From contig JAFQUQ010000035.1 in NCBI GenBank assembly GCA_017408395.1, positions 1 to 41,098 of the forward strand: 41,098 nt of DNA, in the 5' to 3' direction. How positions within the stretch are numbered: position 1 is the stretch's first letter; each line of letters opens with the position of its first letter. The notes below the pieces were generated by a model. It searched no databases, was not told the origin of the DNA, and saw only the letters and a list, made by a program, of their open reading frames with translations. The translations under genes were made by a program, and so were the position numbers. This DNA is from Oscillospiraceae bacterium. Lineage in GTDB: Bacteria > Bacillota > Clostridia > Oscillospirales > Ruminococcaceae. Positions 33,232 through 41,093 of the stretch are shown here, in pieces.

Positions 33232-35283
33232 TTATTCTGCGTTATCCGTAAGCTTCTGATGCAGATTGTAGGTTTCTGCAAGCAGAGCGCCCGTGTACTC
33301 GGCAATGTTATGGAGCTTTTCCTTTTCATTGTCGGACATGGATTTCTTTTCAGCCTTAAGCTGATTAAGGCTGTCGAGGGTCTGCTGTGTATCAAGAAGG
33401 ATAATTTCTGTTTCCTGTTCAATCTTCTTCTTAAGTCCTTCGAATGAAGCAAATACCTGCTGACGTACTGTTTCGGAGAAGTCGCTGGAAATCTTCATTT
33501 CGTGGAACTGCTTCTGAACGGAGCTCTTGAAGCCTGCCTTGTACTTGTCGATACGCTCCTGAACCAGAAGCTTATCTACGGAGAATTTACCCGTAAATGT
33601 ACCTGCAAGGCCTGCAATTGCCATAAGGCACAGTGTAACAGGACCTGCGGCTGTAACGCCCAGGACGCCTGCAAGGTAAACTGCGGCATAGAAGGTTGCG
33701 TAGAAGCCTGCAAAGCCTGCCGCACCGCCGAGAAGTGCACCCTTTATGCCTGCTTCTCTGAAGCCGATGAAAAGACCGCCTGTACCTACGCTGCCGATAG
33801 CAACACCGATGATCTGGTCAACAACACCGCCGTTACGTGTGTGCTTGGCAGGTACGGCAAACATTTCCTGAATTCTTGCAACGGAAGCAAAGAACTCGTC
33901 TTCAAAGGACTGGAGTCTTGCAGCTTCGTCGCTGAGGGCAATGTTGATCTCATTCTGGATCTGCTCACAGATAAGCTGAGCCTTATTTTCAATGTTTTCC
34001 TTGATTTTTTCCGTAAGCTTGGAGTAAACGATTTTAAGCTTATCTCTCTTGAGGTCGTCGGCAGACATAGGATAATCGTCGATAACCTGCATAGCGGTCT
34101 CTTCGATCTGTGTCCAATAGCCGTCAAGGATAGGCTGTAAGCTTTCAAATACGTTGTTTGCGGCATCGTTGATACGAACGAACTCAGCACGCTTCTTTGT
34201 ACGGATCTCGTCGATTTCTTCGATAGCTGCGGTATATTTATCCATAAACTCATCGGTTTCCATCATAAGAGCGTTCTCTCTGATAACGATGGAGTTGATG
34301 ATCTCGGAGCCTGAGCTGATGATTTTGTTTGCAAGAATCTGGAGAGTGATAGCGCCTCGTTCCTGAGTAAGCATAGTTTCAAGCACGGACTCAAACTTAG
34401 GGAAATTACTTTCCTCAAGCATAGCCATATCGCCGCTTTCCTTGGCCATAAGCGCTTTCTTTGCGTAAACGCCGATAACCTTCGGCTTGCCTATCTTACG
34501 CTTGTAAACGGCAAATTCCTTTGAGTTCTCACCCATTACCGCCTTTGCCTTTTCCATAACGTAGCTGCCGATACGCTTTTCTACCGTTTCAACAATTCTG
34601 TCTTCGTCCTCCTTTGAGAAGGTACCGAAGCAGTTTACGGCAAAAATAATACGTCCCAGGTCGCTTGTAAGCATTTTCTTTTCAAGGAATTCCTTTTCAA
34701 ACTGTGAGAAAGGAGAGTTTGCGCTGATAACAAAAACAGCAGCGTCGATTTCAGGAAGAATGGAGAGTGTAACGTTGGTCATCTGCTCGTCATCATTAAG
34801 ACCCGGAGTGTCGATGATGTCAACGTTGTTCTTACAGAAATCGGTAGCGTAGTAAACGGTAGCCTGCTTTACGGTTTCAGCTCTCATTTCCGATTCAAAG
34901 GAAAGCTTTGTAACGTAATCGGCAAGCTTGTCGATGTCAACTCTTTCGCTTGCACCGTTCTTGTACTCAACCTCAACGTAAGGGTTGTCGCTGTATGTAA
35001 CACGGTTGAGCGTAGCAGTCGCAGGGAGAACGTCGGCAGGAAGCACCTCCTCGCCGAGAAGTGCGTTGATGAGGGTACTCTTGCCTCGTTTGAATTCGCC
35101 GACAATAGCAACCTCAAAGTGCTCATTGGCAACTTTTTCAATAGTATCCGCAATTGATTTTGCGGCATTGTTAAGATCAAGATCTTCGCTGTATTCCTTA
35201 AGCTGGTACAGACAATCGGTAAGCTCGCCGACCGTCTGTTTAAATGCGGCGTAACTGCCGTAATTCAGACCTTGCTGTTCCAT
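33232..35283 (-). CDS. Dynamin-like GTPase with hydrophobic paddle (first gene of the dynamin operon)
   Basis: 683 residues from ATG at 35283, chosen because AAGGAGGAG lies directly upstream; the open frame extends 26 codons further but without a ribosome site. GTPase motifs are GEFKRGKST at 62-70, DTPGLND at 158-164 and VNCFGT. The helical stalk is interrupted by a Gly/Ala-rich hydrophobic region at about 487-564, the likely membrane-inserting paddle, as in bacterial dynamin-like proteins and mitofusins. It likely tubulates or fuses membranes in a GTP-dependent way. A TTGACT-18-TATAAT promoter lies upstream, divergent from hisA. Confidence 0.92.
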   Translation of the reverse strand: MEQQGLNYGSYAAFKQTVGELTDCLYQLKEYSEDLDLNNAAKSIADTIEKVANEHFEVAIVGEFKRGKSTLINALLGEEVLPADVLPATATLNRVTYSDNPYVEVEYKNGASERVDIDKLADYVTKLSFESEMRAETVKQATVYYATDFCKNNVDIIDTPGLNDDEQMTNVTLSILPEIDAAVFVISANSPFSQFEKEFLEKKMLTSDLGRIIFAVNCFGTFSKEDEDRIVETVEKRIGSYVMEKAKAVMGENSKEFAVYKRKIGKPKVIGVYAKKALMAKESGDMAMLEESNFPKFESVLETMLTQERGAITLQILANKIISSGSEIINSIVIRENALMMETDEFMDKYTAAIEEIDEIRTKKRAEFVRINDAANNVFESLQPILDGYWTQIEETAMQVIDDYPMSADDLKRDKLKIVYSKLTEKIKENIENKAQLICEQIQNEINIALSDEAARLQSFEDEFFASVARIQEMFAVPAKHTRNGGVVDQIIGVAIGSVGTGGLFIGFREAGIKGALLGGAAGFAGFYATFYAAVYLAGVLGVTAAGPVTLCLMAIAGLAGTFTGKFSVDKLLVQERIDKYKAGFKSSVQKQFHEMKISSDFSETVRQQVFASFEGLKKKIEQETEIILLDTQQTLDSLNQLKAEKKSMSDNEKEKLHNIAEYTGALLAETYNLHQKLTDNAE

Positions 35284-35366
35284 AAAACTCCTCCTTGTGT
35301 CTATATAATCAAAAACAAAATGTAATATACGTTCAAAGTACACAATTTGCTCAATATACATATTAA

Positions 35367-35396
35367 ATTATAACACCTTCTTATACAAAAAGTCAA
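35367..35396 (-). promoter_or_regulatory. Sigma-A promoter of the dynamin operon
   Basis: Minus strand TTGACT (complement of 35391-35396), 18-nt spacer, TATAAT (complement of 35367-35372), giving a leader of about 75 nt. Confidence 0.75.
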
Positions 35397-35411
35397 TATT
35401 TAAAAGAAGAT

Positions 35412-35440
35412 TTGCAAAATTTCTAATAAAAGTGTATAAT
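35412..35440 (+). promoter_or_regulatory. Sigma-A promoter of hisA
   Basis: TTGCAA at 35412-35417, 17-nt spacer, TATAAT at 35435-35440 with an extended -10. A run of eight Ts at 35451-35458 follows in the leader. Confidence 0.75.
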
Positions 35441-35493
35441 TAAACAGGTGTTTTTTTTACAAATTGAATATTTTATGAACGGAGAATCCTAAA

Positions 35494-36267
35494 ATGAACT
35501 TCAGACCTTGCATTGACATACACAACGGAAAGGTTAAACAGATAGTGGGCGGCAGTCTTGCAGACGCAGGAAACGCCGCTGACGAGAACTTTGTTTCCGA
35601 ATACGACGCAGGCTTTTACGCCGAGCTTTACAAAAGCCGCAATTTAAAGGGCGGTCACATTATCATCCTCAACGCCGCAGGCTCCGAATTTTACGAGGCT
35701 GACCGTCAGCAGGCGTTCAGGGCGCTTTCCGCATACAGCGGCGGCCTTCAGGTAGGCGGCGGCATAAACGCAGACAACGCCGCAGATTACCTCAACGCAG
35801 GCGCTTCACACGTTATCGTCACATCCTACGTTTTCAAGGACGGTGCCGTAAACTTCGACAATCTTAAAAAGCTTACCGACGCTGTGGGCAAGGATAAGCT
35901 TGTTCTTGACCTGTCCTGCCGAAAAAAAGAGGACGGCTACTATATTGTAACCGACCGCTGGCAGAAGTTTACAGATGTCAAGCTTAACGAGGATACTCTC
36001 GATATGTTTTCATCCTACTGCGACGAATTTCTTATTCACGCCGTAGATGTCGAAGGCAAGGCACGGGGCATCGAAAAGGGTCTTGCCGAAATGCTGGGCG
36101 GATGGGGTAAAATCACCCTTACCTATGCAGGCGGCATCGGCTCATACGCTGACCTTGACATACTCAATGAGCTTGGCAGAGGAAAAATCAATTTTACCGT
36201 AGGAAGTGCCCTTGACATTTTCGGCGGCACACTTGATTTTGAGAAAATTGCCGCTTACGGCAGATAA
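35494..36267 (+). CDS. hisA: ProFAR isomerase HisA, eukaryotic (HIS6) type
   Basis: 257 residues, a TIM-barrel isomerase of histidine synthesis. It opens FRPCIDIHNGKVKQIVGG, the form seen in fungal and plant HIS6, instead of the bacterial PAIDL start. Likely catalytic aspartates are D8 and D139 (LVLDLSCRKK); phosphate-binding glycines lie in QVGGGI (about 86-91) and YAGGIGS (211-217). It converts ProFAR to PRFAR. It stands alone, far from any his operon, with its own promoter; ACGGAGAAT precedes the ATG. Some Clostridia and a few other bacteria carry this eukaryote-like form, pointing to old lateral transfer (inference). Confidence 0.92.
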   Translation: MNFRPCIDIHNGKVKQIVGGSLADAGNAADENFVSEYDAGFYAELYKSRNLKGGHIIILNAAGSEFYEADRQQAFRALSAYSGGLQVGGGINADNAADYLNAGASHVIVTSYVFKDGAVNFDNLKKLTDAVGKDKLVLDLSCRKKEDGYYIVTDRWQKFTDVKLNEDTLDMFSSYCDEFLIHAVDVEGKARGIEKGLAEMLGGWGKITLTYAGGIGSYADLDILNELGRGKINFTVGSALDIFGGTLDFEKIAAYGR

Positions 36268-36299
36268 ACAAAAAGGGCTGTTTCAGGACAGTACTTTCA

Positions 36300-36332
36300 G
36301 CCTGTCGAGTTTATCGACAGGCCTTTTGTTTT
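36300..36332 (+). terminator. Terminator of hisA, identical to the right end of repeat copy 1
   Basis: GCCTGTCGA/TCGACAGGC hairpin at 36300-36322 followed by CTTTTGTTTT. The 23 bases match the end hairpin of the repeat at 1346-1368 exactly, so this may be a repeat remnant used as a terminator. Confidence 0.75.
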
Positions 36333-36334
36333 CC

Positions 36335-37117
36335 CTAACAGACCTCCTCCATCCTGTACTTTTTATAGACCTTATAAGCAATAAAGCACAGCACAGCCGC
36401 ACATATCAGGTCCGTATAGAATATACCCACAACAACCATATTCGATATATGCGCAATAAAATTGGACGCAGTATGAAGCCCCACAGCCGCAAGAAGCAGC
36501 TTTCTGCTGTCATCGTAATGCACAGCCGCCATTACAATCACCGACAATGAAATATGCGTAACCATTCCGCACAAACACATCAGCGCACCAAAAAAGCACA
36601 ATCCCATACCTGAATCATACTCAGCTGCGACCCATTCGGTAATTTCAGCCGCATTCCCCGAATTTTCAGCTATAAAATTTTCCAGTCCCACACGGTTTAT
36701 TTTCATTGCGTCAAACATATCGCCGAAACTGACAATACCTGTTGTAAACGCAATTTCAATTCCGCCGTGACCGATACCATAGGAAAAGGCATCCTCTACT
36801 CTGTAATAATTCGGAATAGCCCATCTGAACACAGCATATCTGCCGACTTCCTCAAGCACTCCCGATATAACCGACAGCACAAAAAAGCCGAATATCATAT
36901 GCCGTGCCATATCCTCATTGATTACCGCACTCCGCACAACTGCTCTTACAACCGAAATAAATGAATACGAAAACACACCTATTATCAGCGGAATGATACG
37001 TGCATACATTTTATATTTTGCGGCTATAAACATTCCTGTCGGAAGCAGAAACGCAACACTTCCCGACAAGGCATACCCTATAATTGTGCTGTCTGTAAAA
37101 ACAAGCTCCGTTTCCAT
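36335..37117 (-). CDS. YhfC-family intramembrane glutamic protease-like protein
   Basis: 260 residues with about seven membrane helices. Family motifs are SGVLEEVGRY at 85-94 (the paired glutamates E89/E90) and SYGIGHGGIE at 112-121, with a later histidine helix (AVGLHTASNFIAH). These resemble the ABI/CAAX and PrsW glutamic intramembrane protease pattern. Substrates are unknown. GGGGGC precedes the ATG. It is downstream of degV but separated by a terminator, and no sharp promoter is visible. Confidence 0.85.
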   Translation of the reverse strand: METELVFTDSTIIGYALSGSVAFLLPTGMFIAAKYKMYARIIPLIIGVFSYSFISVVRAVVRSAVINEDMARHMIFGFFVLSVISGVLEEVGRYAVFRWAIPNYYRVEDAFSYGIGHGGIEIAFTTGIVSFGDMFDAMKINRVGLENFIAENSGNAAEITEWVAAEYDSGMGLCFFGALMCLCGMVTHISLSVIVMAAVHYDDSRKLLLAAVGLHTASNFIAHISNMVVVGIFYTDLICAAVLCFIAYKVYKKYRMEEVC

Positions 37118-37139
37118 TGTTGCCCCCGTTTTATTTAAA

Positions 37140-37176
37140 CAAAAGCCGCTTTTGATATAGCTTCAAAAGCGGCTTG
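37140..37176 (-). terminator. Terminator of the DegV gene
   Basis: 14-bp stem AAGCCGCTTTTGA/TCAAAAGCGGCTT with a short loop, followed on the minus strand by TTTGTTT. Confidence 0.85.
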
Positions 37177-37180
37177 ATTA

Positions 37181-38071
37181 TTATTCGATAGGATTTCTGT
37201 TCTTGCCTACAAATGTAAGAAGAATTGCACCTGCACCTGTATGAGAACCGATTACGGCACCGATATGACCGTATCTGATACGCTTTACGTCAGGCATAAG
37301 GTTCATTACGCAGTTGCCGAGATATTCAGCATCCTCGGAGCAGTCAGCGTCGAAAATAAAGATTTCTTCATTTTCACCCGGGAGATATTTCTGCTTCATA
37401 TGATCTGCCATTGTTTCAAGGGATTTCTTTCTGCCCTTGATTTTATCGTACGAAGCAAGTGAACCTCTGTTTTCAACGTGAAGAAGAGGCTTAACTGAAA
37501 GGATAGTACCCATTACAGCGGAAAGCTTTGAGAGTCTGCCGCCTCTGTGGAGGTGGTTGAGGTTGTCAACTGTAAACAGGTGAACAATGTGACCCTTCAT
37601 TCTTTCAGCATACTTTTCAAGCTCTTCAAGTGAAACGCCTGAGTTGCGTTTTTTAACGCAAAGATGGAGAAGAAGACCTTCACCGCCTGAAGCACAGGTA
37701 GAGTCAACAACCTTGATAGTACATTCAGGGTGCTTTGTCATAATATCTTCGGCAGCGATCTGAGCTGTCTGGTAGGACTGGCTGAGTGCGCTGGAGAATG
37801 CAAGGAAAAATACGTCTTTTCCGTCGTTTACGATTTTTTCAAGTGTGTTTGTTACATCTTCATATGTAATAGGTGTAGATTTAGGCATAACACCGTCACG
37901 GATTTTGGAGTAGAAATTTTCAGTGGTAAGATCGTCGTGAGCATACTGAGTATATGTTTTACTTCCGATAGTATAGTGGAGGCTTACAATCTTGATGTTG
38001 TTAACATCATAATACTGGGGATCCATATCAGTAGTAGAATCGGTAACAATAACATATTCACGGTTTTCCAT
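37181..38071 (-). CDS. DegV family fatty-acid-binding protein (FakB-like)
   Basis: 296 residues. It opens with the DegV signature VIVTDSTTDMD (residues 7-17) and has the YTIGSKTY and STPITYEDV (TSxPs) motifs that line the fatty-acid pocket; the C-terminal domain contains HIGAVIGSHTGAGA, another hallmark. DegV/FakB proteins present fatty acids to the kinase FakA; no fakA gene is in the window. AGGGAGAT precedes the ATG. Single-gene unit with promoter and terminator. Confidence 0.93.
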   Translation of the reverse strand: MENREYVIVTDSTTDMDPQYYDVNNIKIVSLHYTIGSKTYTQYAHDDLTTENFYSKIRDGVMPKSTPITYEDVTNTLEKIVNDGKDVFFLAFSSALSQSYQTAQIAAEDIMTKHPECTIKVVDSTCASGGEGLLLHLCVKKRNSGVSLEELEKYAERMKGHIVHLFTVDNLNHLHRGGRLSKLSAVMGTILSVKPLLHVENRGSLASYDKIKGRKKSLETMADHMKQKYLPGENEEIFIFDADCSEDAEYLGNCVMNLMPDVKRIRYGHIGAVIGSHTGAGAILLTFVGKNRNPIE

Positions 38072-38139
38072 ATTATAATCTCCCTGTTTTTTTATTTTGT
38101 TGTAAAAAAGCTGACTAAGGTCGAATTAGTTCTATTTAG

Positions 38140-38168
38140 ATTGTACCATACATTAATCAAATTGTAAA
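38140..38168 (-). promoter_or_regulatory. Sigma-A promoter of the DegV gene
   Basis: Minus strand TTTACA (complement of 38163-38168), 17-nt spacer, TACAAT (complement of 38140-38145). Confidence 0.7.
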
Positions 38169-38254
38169 GGGGTTTAAAGCAAAAAATAATAAATTTAATG
38201 TTTATTTTTTACACAAAGTCGTGCCTATTATCAGCATTATGCACAAAAAAAGTG

Positions 38255-38294
38255 CAAAAAACGCCTTGACCCACGGTCGGTAAATCAAGGCGTT
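38255..38294 (-). terminator. Terminator of the cysteine synthase-family gene
   Basis: Minus strand stem AACGCCTTGA/TCAAGGCGTT followed by TTTTTGCAC. A further small TGCAC/GTGCA hairpin sits just beyond it. Confidence 0.8.
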
Positions 38295-38305
38295 TCATTT
38301 CAATA

Positions 38306-39316
38306 TTATCTTACTGCACGGAAGCCCAGAAGCTTTATTCCCGCGGAAATGCTGTCAGGCTCGGGAGTAAACTCATTTGAATAGTCGGTGGAGAGATACT
38401 TTTTGTTGTCGTCGGCAAAAACGGTTGTGATAACAGCGTCGTCACCAAGTCTGTCCCCTGCAATTACGGAGCCGAGGAAGTTTGCACCTGAGGAAATACC
38501 GACGCCGAGACCAAGCTCTCTTGAAAGACGCTGTGCCATAATAACGGAGTCGATGTCGTCAACGGAAACCACCTTTCCGCACTGGTCAAGCTTGAGAATA
38601 TCGGGGATAAACTCGTCGGAAATGCCCTGGATACGATGATTGCCGACCTTATAGCCCGTGGAAAGGGTAGGTGAATTAAGTGGCTCAAGGGGGTATATCT
38701 CCACGTTTGCATTATCGTCCTTAAGGCGTCTGCCGATACCCATTACCGTACCGCCTGTGCCCACACCCGCAACAACTGCGTCAGCTTTAAGTCCCATTGA
38801 AGCAAGCTGACGGGAAATTTCATCACCTGTGAGGTAATAGTGAGCGTCGCAGTTGTCCTCGTTGGTAAACTGCTCGGGAAGGAAAACCCCACCCTTTTCC
38901 GCAAGCTTTCTGCAAAGTGCGATAGAGCCTAAAAATCCGCCCTCTTCCCTTGATACAAGACGCACCTCCGCACCGAAGCTCTTCATTAAATTTATACGCT
39001 CCCTGCTCATCCAGTCAGGCATAAAAATCACAGCCTTGTGACCGAGATAGGTGCTTATTGCGGAAAAGGCAATGCCCGTATTGCCGCTTGTAGCCTCGGC
39101 AACGATGTCGCCCTGCTTTATTGCGCCTGTTTCGTAGGCTTTCTTCATTATATAGTAGGCAACCCTGTCCTTTATGCTGCCTGTGTAGTTGAAATATTCA
39201 GCCTTTGCGTAAATTTTTCTCGGCTTATCCTTGTATGTAAAAGAAATTTCAAGCATCGGAGTGTTGCCCGACATATTCTTTAAATTTTCAAATGCAGTAA
39301 CCATCTTGCCGTCCAT
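38306..39316 (-). CDS. Cysteine synthase-family PLP enzyme
   Basis: 336 residues. Fold type II PLP motifs: the lysine K49 in NYTGSIKDRVA, the substrate loop ATSGNTGIAF at about 69-78 and the phosphate-binding GVGTGGTVMG at about 189-198. This matches O-acetylserine sulfhydrylase (CysK) and cystathionine beta-synthase relatives. The C-terminal part differs from typical CysK, so the exact sulfur or amino-acid substrate is uncertain. The start is ATG at 39316 or 39304 (MVTAF); AAGGAGC favours the former. Single-gene unit with TTGCAA-17-TATAAT upstream. Confidence 0.88.
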   Translation of the reverse strand: MDGKMVTAFENLKNMSGNTPMLEISFTYKDKPRKIYAKAEYFNYTGSIKDRVAYYIMKKAYETGAIKQGDIVAEATSGNTGIAFSAISTYLGHKAVIFMPDWMSRERINLMKSFGAEVRLVSREEGGFLGSIALCRKLAEKGGVFLPEQFTNEDNCDAHYYLTGDEISRQLASMGLKADAVVAGVGTGGTVMGIGRRLKDDNANVEIYPLEPLNSPTLSTGYKVGNHRIQGISDEFIPDILKLDQCGKVVSVDDIDSVIMAQRLSRELGLGVGISSGANFLGSVIAGDRLGDDAVITTVFADDNKKYLSTDYSNEFTPEPDSISAGIKLLGFRAVR

Positions 39317-39357
39317 AAATTAGCTCCTTAAACAGTAAAATTTGCGAATACTTTTTT

Positions 39358-39386
39358 ATTATACTACATTTTATGTGCAATTGCAA
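39358..39386 (-). promoter_or_regulatory. Promoter of the cysteine synthase-family gene
   Basis: Minus strand TTGCAA (39386-39381), 17-nt spacer, TATAAT (complement of 39358-39363). Confidence 0.7.
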
Positions 39387-39417
39387 GAAAAATTGAAAGT
39401 TTTCTTACGGCAGTTTA

Positions 39418-39446
39418 TTGACCCGCCTTAAAGTTTATGCTAAAAT
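39418..39446 (+). promoter_or_regulatory. Promoter of the pentapeptide-repeat gene
   Basis: TTGACC at 39418-39423, 17-nt spacer, TAAAAT at 39441-39446, about 30 nt before the ATG. Confidence 0.7.
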
Positions 39447-39475
39447 AAGCTTGAAAACGAAAAAAGGAGAATTTT

Positions 39476-40078
39476 ATGCTTGAAGATAAAATAAACGAGG
39501 CTGTCAGCGGCGAATTCACCCTTTCGGGGCTGACGGCGGAAAACGAGGATGTGTGCTCTTTAAGCTGTGCAAAAACCGATTTTGAGAGTTTAAAGCTGAC
39601 CAAATGCCGCTTCACCGACTGCGACTTCACGGGCGCATATTTCGCTGACTGCACCTTTGAAAACTGCAGTTTTTCGGGCTGCCGCTTCGAGAAGAGCTAT
39701 TTTAAAAATGTCACGCTACGCTACTGCAAGCTGGACGGCAGTATTTTCAGGCAGAGCACCCTGCGGAAGCTTACGGCATCGGGCAGTTCCTTCAATTACT
39801 GCGATTTTTCCGAGGCACTCCTTGACGAAATAAAGCTTACCGAGTGTGAAATGCGTGAAGCCTTTCTTTCACAGTGCAGGTTCAAAAAGCCGCTTTTTTC
39901 AGAGGTAAACTTCACCCGTGCGGACTTTTTCGGCACCTCTCTCAAAGGGATAAACCTCTCCGAGTGCACCATCGACGGCATTATGCTTTCCGACAGTTTT
40001 TCCGAGCTTAAAGGTGCAAAGGTAAGCCCTTTGCAGGCGGCAGACCTTGCGTTGCTGCTGGGAGTTGTTATCGTTTAA
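39476..40078 (+). CDS. Cysteine-rich pentapeptide-repeat protein
   Basis: 200 residues; AAAAAGGAGA precedes the ATG. From about residue 30 to 170 the A(D/N)LXX-type five-residue periodicity is clear (CRFTDCDFTGAYFADCTFEN; later VNFTRADFFGTSLKGINLSE), which builds a right-handed four-sided beta helix. Many stacked positions are Cys and Phe instead of Ala and Leu. It ends with a hydrophobic helix (PLQAADLALLLGVVIV). Some such proteins (Qnr, MfpA) mimic DNA and protect gyrase, but most are uncharacterised, and nothing here shows that function. Single gene followed by a strong terminator. Confidence 0.92.
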   Translation: MLEDKINEAVSGEFTLSGLTAENEDVCSLSCAKTDFESLKLTKCRFTDCDFTGAYFADCTFENCSFSGCRFEKSYFKNVTLRYCKLDGSIFRQSTLRKLTASGSSFNYCDFSEALLDEIKLTECEMREAFLSQCRFKKPLFSEVNFTRADFFGTSLKGINLSECTIDGIMLSDSFSELKGAKVSPLQAADLALLLGVVIV

Positions 40079-40122
40079 TTCATCAAGCTGTTTCTTAAAT
40101 CACGAAAGAATTTATTTCATTG

Positions 40123-40161
40123 AAAAAGCACCTGTCTGCTCAAAACAGACAGGTGCTTTTT
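40123..40161. terminator. Bidirectional terminator after the pentapeptide-repeat gene
   Basis: 16-bp perfect stem AAAAAGCACCTGTCTG/CAGACAGGTGCTTTTT with a 7-nt loop. Confidence 0.9.
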
Positions 40162-40187
40162 CTGAAGTACACTGACAATAATGATAC

Positions 40188-40248
40188 GGTTTCATATGGT
40201 TTCAAAAGGTTTCACTTGAAAAAGAAGCTATAGCACGGAAAGTGAAAC
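40188..40248. repeat. Three GGTTTCA repeats at exact 10-bp spacing plus an inverted copy
   Basis: GGTTTCA occurs at 40188-40194, 40198-40204 and 40208-40214, each starting 10 bp after the last. GTTTCACTT (40209-40217) is repeated inverted as AAGTGAAAC at 40240-40248. The array lies between the pentapeptide terminator and the end of the Rid-family gene. Confidence 0.7.
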
Positions 40249-40293
40249 TATAAACAGTTAGACAAATTGGAATTTGCAATAACTATTAGTTAT

Positions 40294-40656
40294 TTATTTT
40301 TTACAATACGCAACACCGTCAACCTGGAATTGCAGACCATCGTTTCCGCCTTTATGTGCAAATTCGGTCTGGATGGATTTGCGTACAGGATACCTACCGT
40401 TGAACCGCTCTTTGATAACCTTTTCCATGACGGGGATGTTCCAAACATCTCTAAACAGGCAATCCATCTGCACCACATTGTCCAGAGTAAGCCCGGCAAG
40501 TGCCAGTTTTCTCTCCATATCGTCAAATGCACCGTTGATTTGTTCTTCAACCGTACCGCCTACATTTCCGACACAGTAGCCAAGGAAACAGAAATCCCCC
40601 GCCTTGATGATACCCGTATGTGCCCAATCTTCGTTAACATCGTATCGTTCAATCAT
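40294..40656 (-). CDS. Rid-family (RidA/YjgF-like) protein
   Basis: 120 residues from ATG at 40656, chosen for AGGAGG 9 nt upstream over an in-frame start 18 nt earlier. The Rid fold pattern is visible (VEEQINGAFDDMERKLALAG; LDNVVQMDCLFRDV), with an arginine in RYPVRKSI at the position used by RidA for imine hydrolysis. The usual C-terminal glutamate motif (IEIEAIA) is replaced by LQFQVDGVAY, so deaminase activity is uncertain. Own promoter; no clear terminator. Confidence 0.85.
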   Translation of the reverse strand: MIERYDVNEDWAHTGIIKAGDFCFLGYCVGNVGGTVEEQINGAFDDMERKLALAGLTLDNVVQMDCLFRDVWNIPVMEKVIKERFNGRYPVRKSIQTEFAHKGGNDGLQFQVDGVAYCKK

Positions 40657-40690
40657 GTTTATATCCTCCTGCATTATTTAGAATAACACA

Positions 40691-40719
40691 ATTATAACAC
40701 AAACGTTCGAAAAAGTCAA
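40691..40719 (-). promoter_or_regulatory. Sigma-A promoter of the Rid-family gene
   Basis: Minus strand TTGACT (complement of 40714-40719), 17-nt spacer, TATAAT (complement of 40691-40696). Confidence 0.8.
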
Positions 40720-40774
40720 ATTCAAGTTTATTTAGCTAATTATATCACGGGTAAGTGGAGATTCAATATTCAAA

Positions 40775-40826
40775 AATAAAAGACCGACCATTCAGATACT
40801 TCTTGTATCAAAATGATCGGTCTTAT
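40775..40826 (-). terminator. Terminator of tRNA-Leu
   Basis: Minus strand stem AAGACCGATCATT/AATGGTCGGTCTT (one mismatch) with an inner GATAC/GTATC pair, followed by TTTATTTTT. It begins just after the CCA end. Confidence 0.8.
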
Positions 40827-40827
40827 T

Positions 40828-40910
40828 TGGTGCGGATGACAGGACTTGAACCTGCACGCGTTGGCATCAGATCCTAAGTCTGACGTGTCTGCCAATTCCA
40901 CCACATCCGC
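40828..40910 (-). tRNA. tRNA-Leu (anticodon UAG)
   Basis: 83 nt with encoded CCA. Acceptor arms are GCGGATG and CATCCGC; anticodon stem TCAGA/TCTGA around CTTAGGA gives UAG; long variable arm; T-loop GGTTCAAGTCC. It reads CUN leucine codons. Confidence 0.95.
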
Positions 40911-40925
40911 ATATTTAACTTTAAC

Positions 40926-40954
40926 ATTATATCACAGACTTTCGGAAATGTCAA
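40926..40954 (-). promoter_or_regulatory. Consensus sigma-A promoter of tRNA-Leu
   Basis: Minus strand TTGACA (complement of 40949-40954), 17-nt spacer, TATAAT (complement of 40926-40931): a perfect match. Confidence 0.9.
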
Positions 40955-40983
40955 ATAAAAAATGCCGTACAATAAGCACGGCA
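40955..40983 (-). terminator. Terminator of a minus-strand unit beyond the window
   Basis: Minus strand stem ATGCCGTGC/GTACGGCAT followed by TTTTTT, directly before the tRNA-Leu promoter. The transcript it ends must start past the window edge. Confidence 0.75.
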
Positions 40984-40985
40984 TA

Positions 40986-41001
40986 CAGTCTGTCGAAAAA
41001 G
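40986..41001. repeat. Left-end fragment of the MITE-like repeat
   Basis: CAGTCTGTCGAAAAAG matches the first 15-16 bases of repeat copies 1 and 2; the rest of the element is absent here. Confidence 0.6.
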
Positions 41002-41033
41002 ATATAGCTATATGTAATAATGCACAAACTTTA

Positions 41034-41093
41034 GGGGACGCCCTCTCTTGCAGGGCGTCCCCTCTTCAAAAACAGTCCACTGGACTGTTTTTG
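41034..41093. other. Two perfect hairpins at the window end
   Basis: GGGGACGCCCT/AGGGCGTCCCC (41034-41062), then AAAAACAGTCC/GGACTGTTTTT (41068-41092). The second ends in Ts and looks like a terminator on both strands. No gene is seen in 40984-41098. Confidence 0.65.

Noticed and set aside
35284-35361. 26-codon N-terminal extension of the first dynamin
   Set aside because: No ribosome site for the upstream start; AAGGAGGAG clearly marks the ATG at 35283, and the extension runs close to the promoter.
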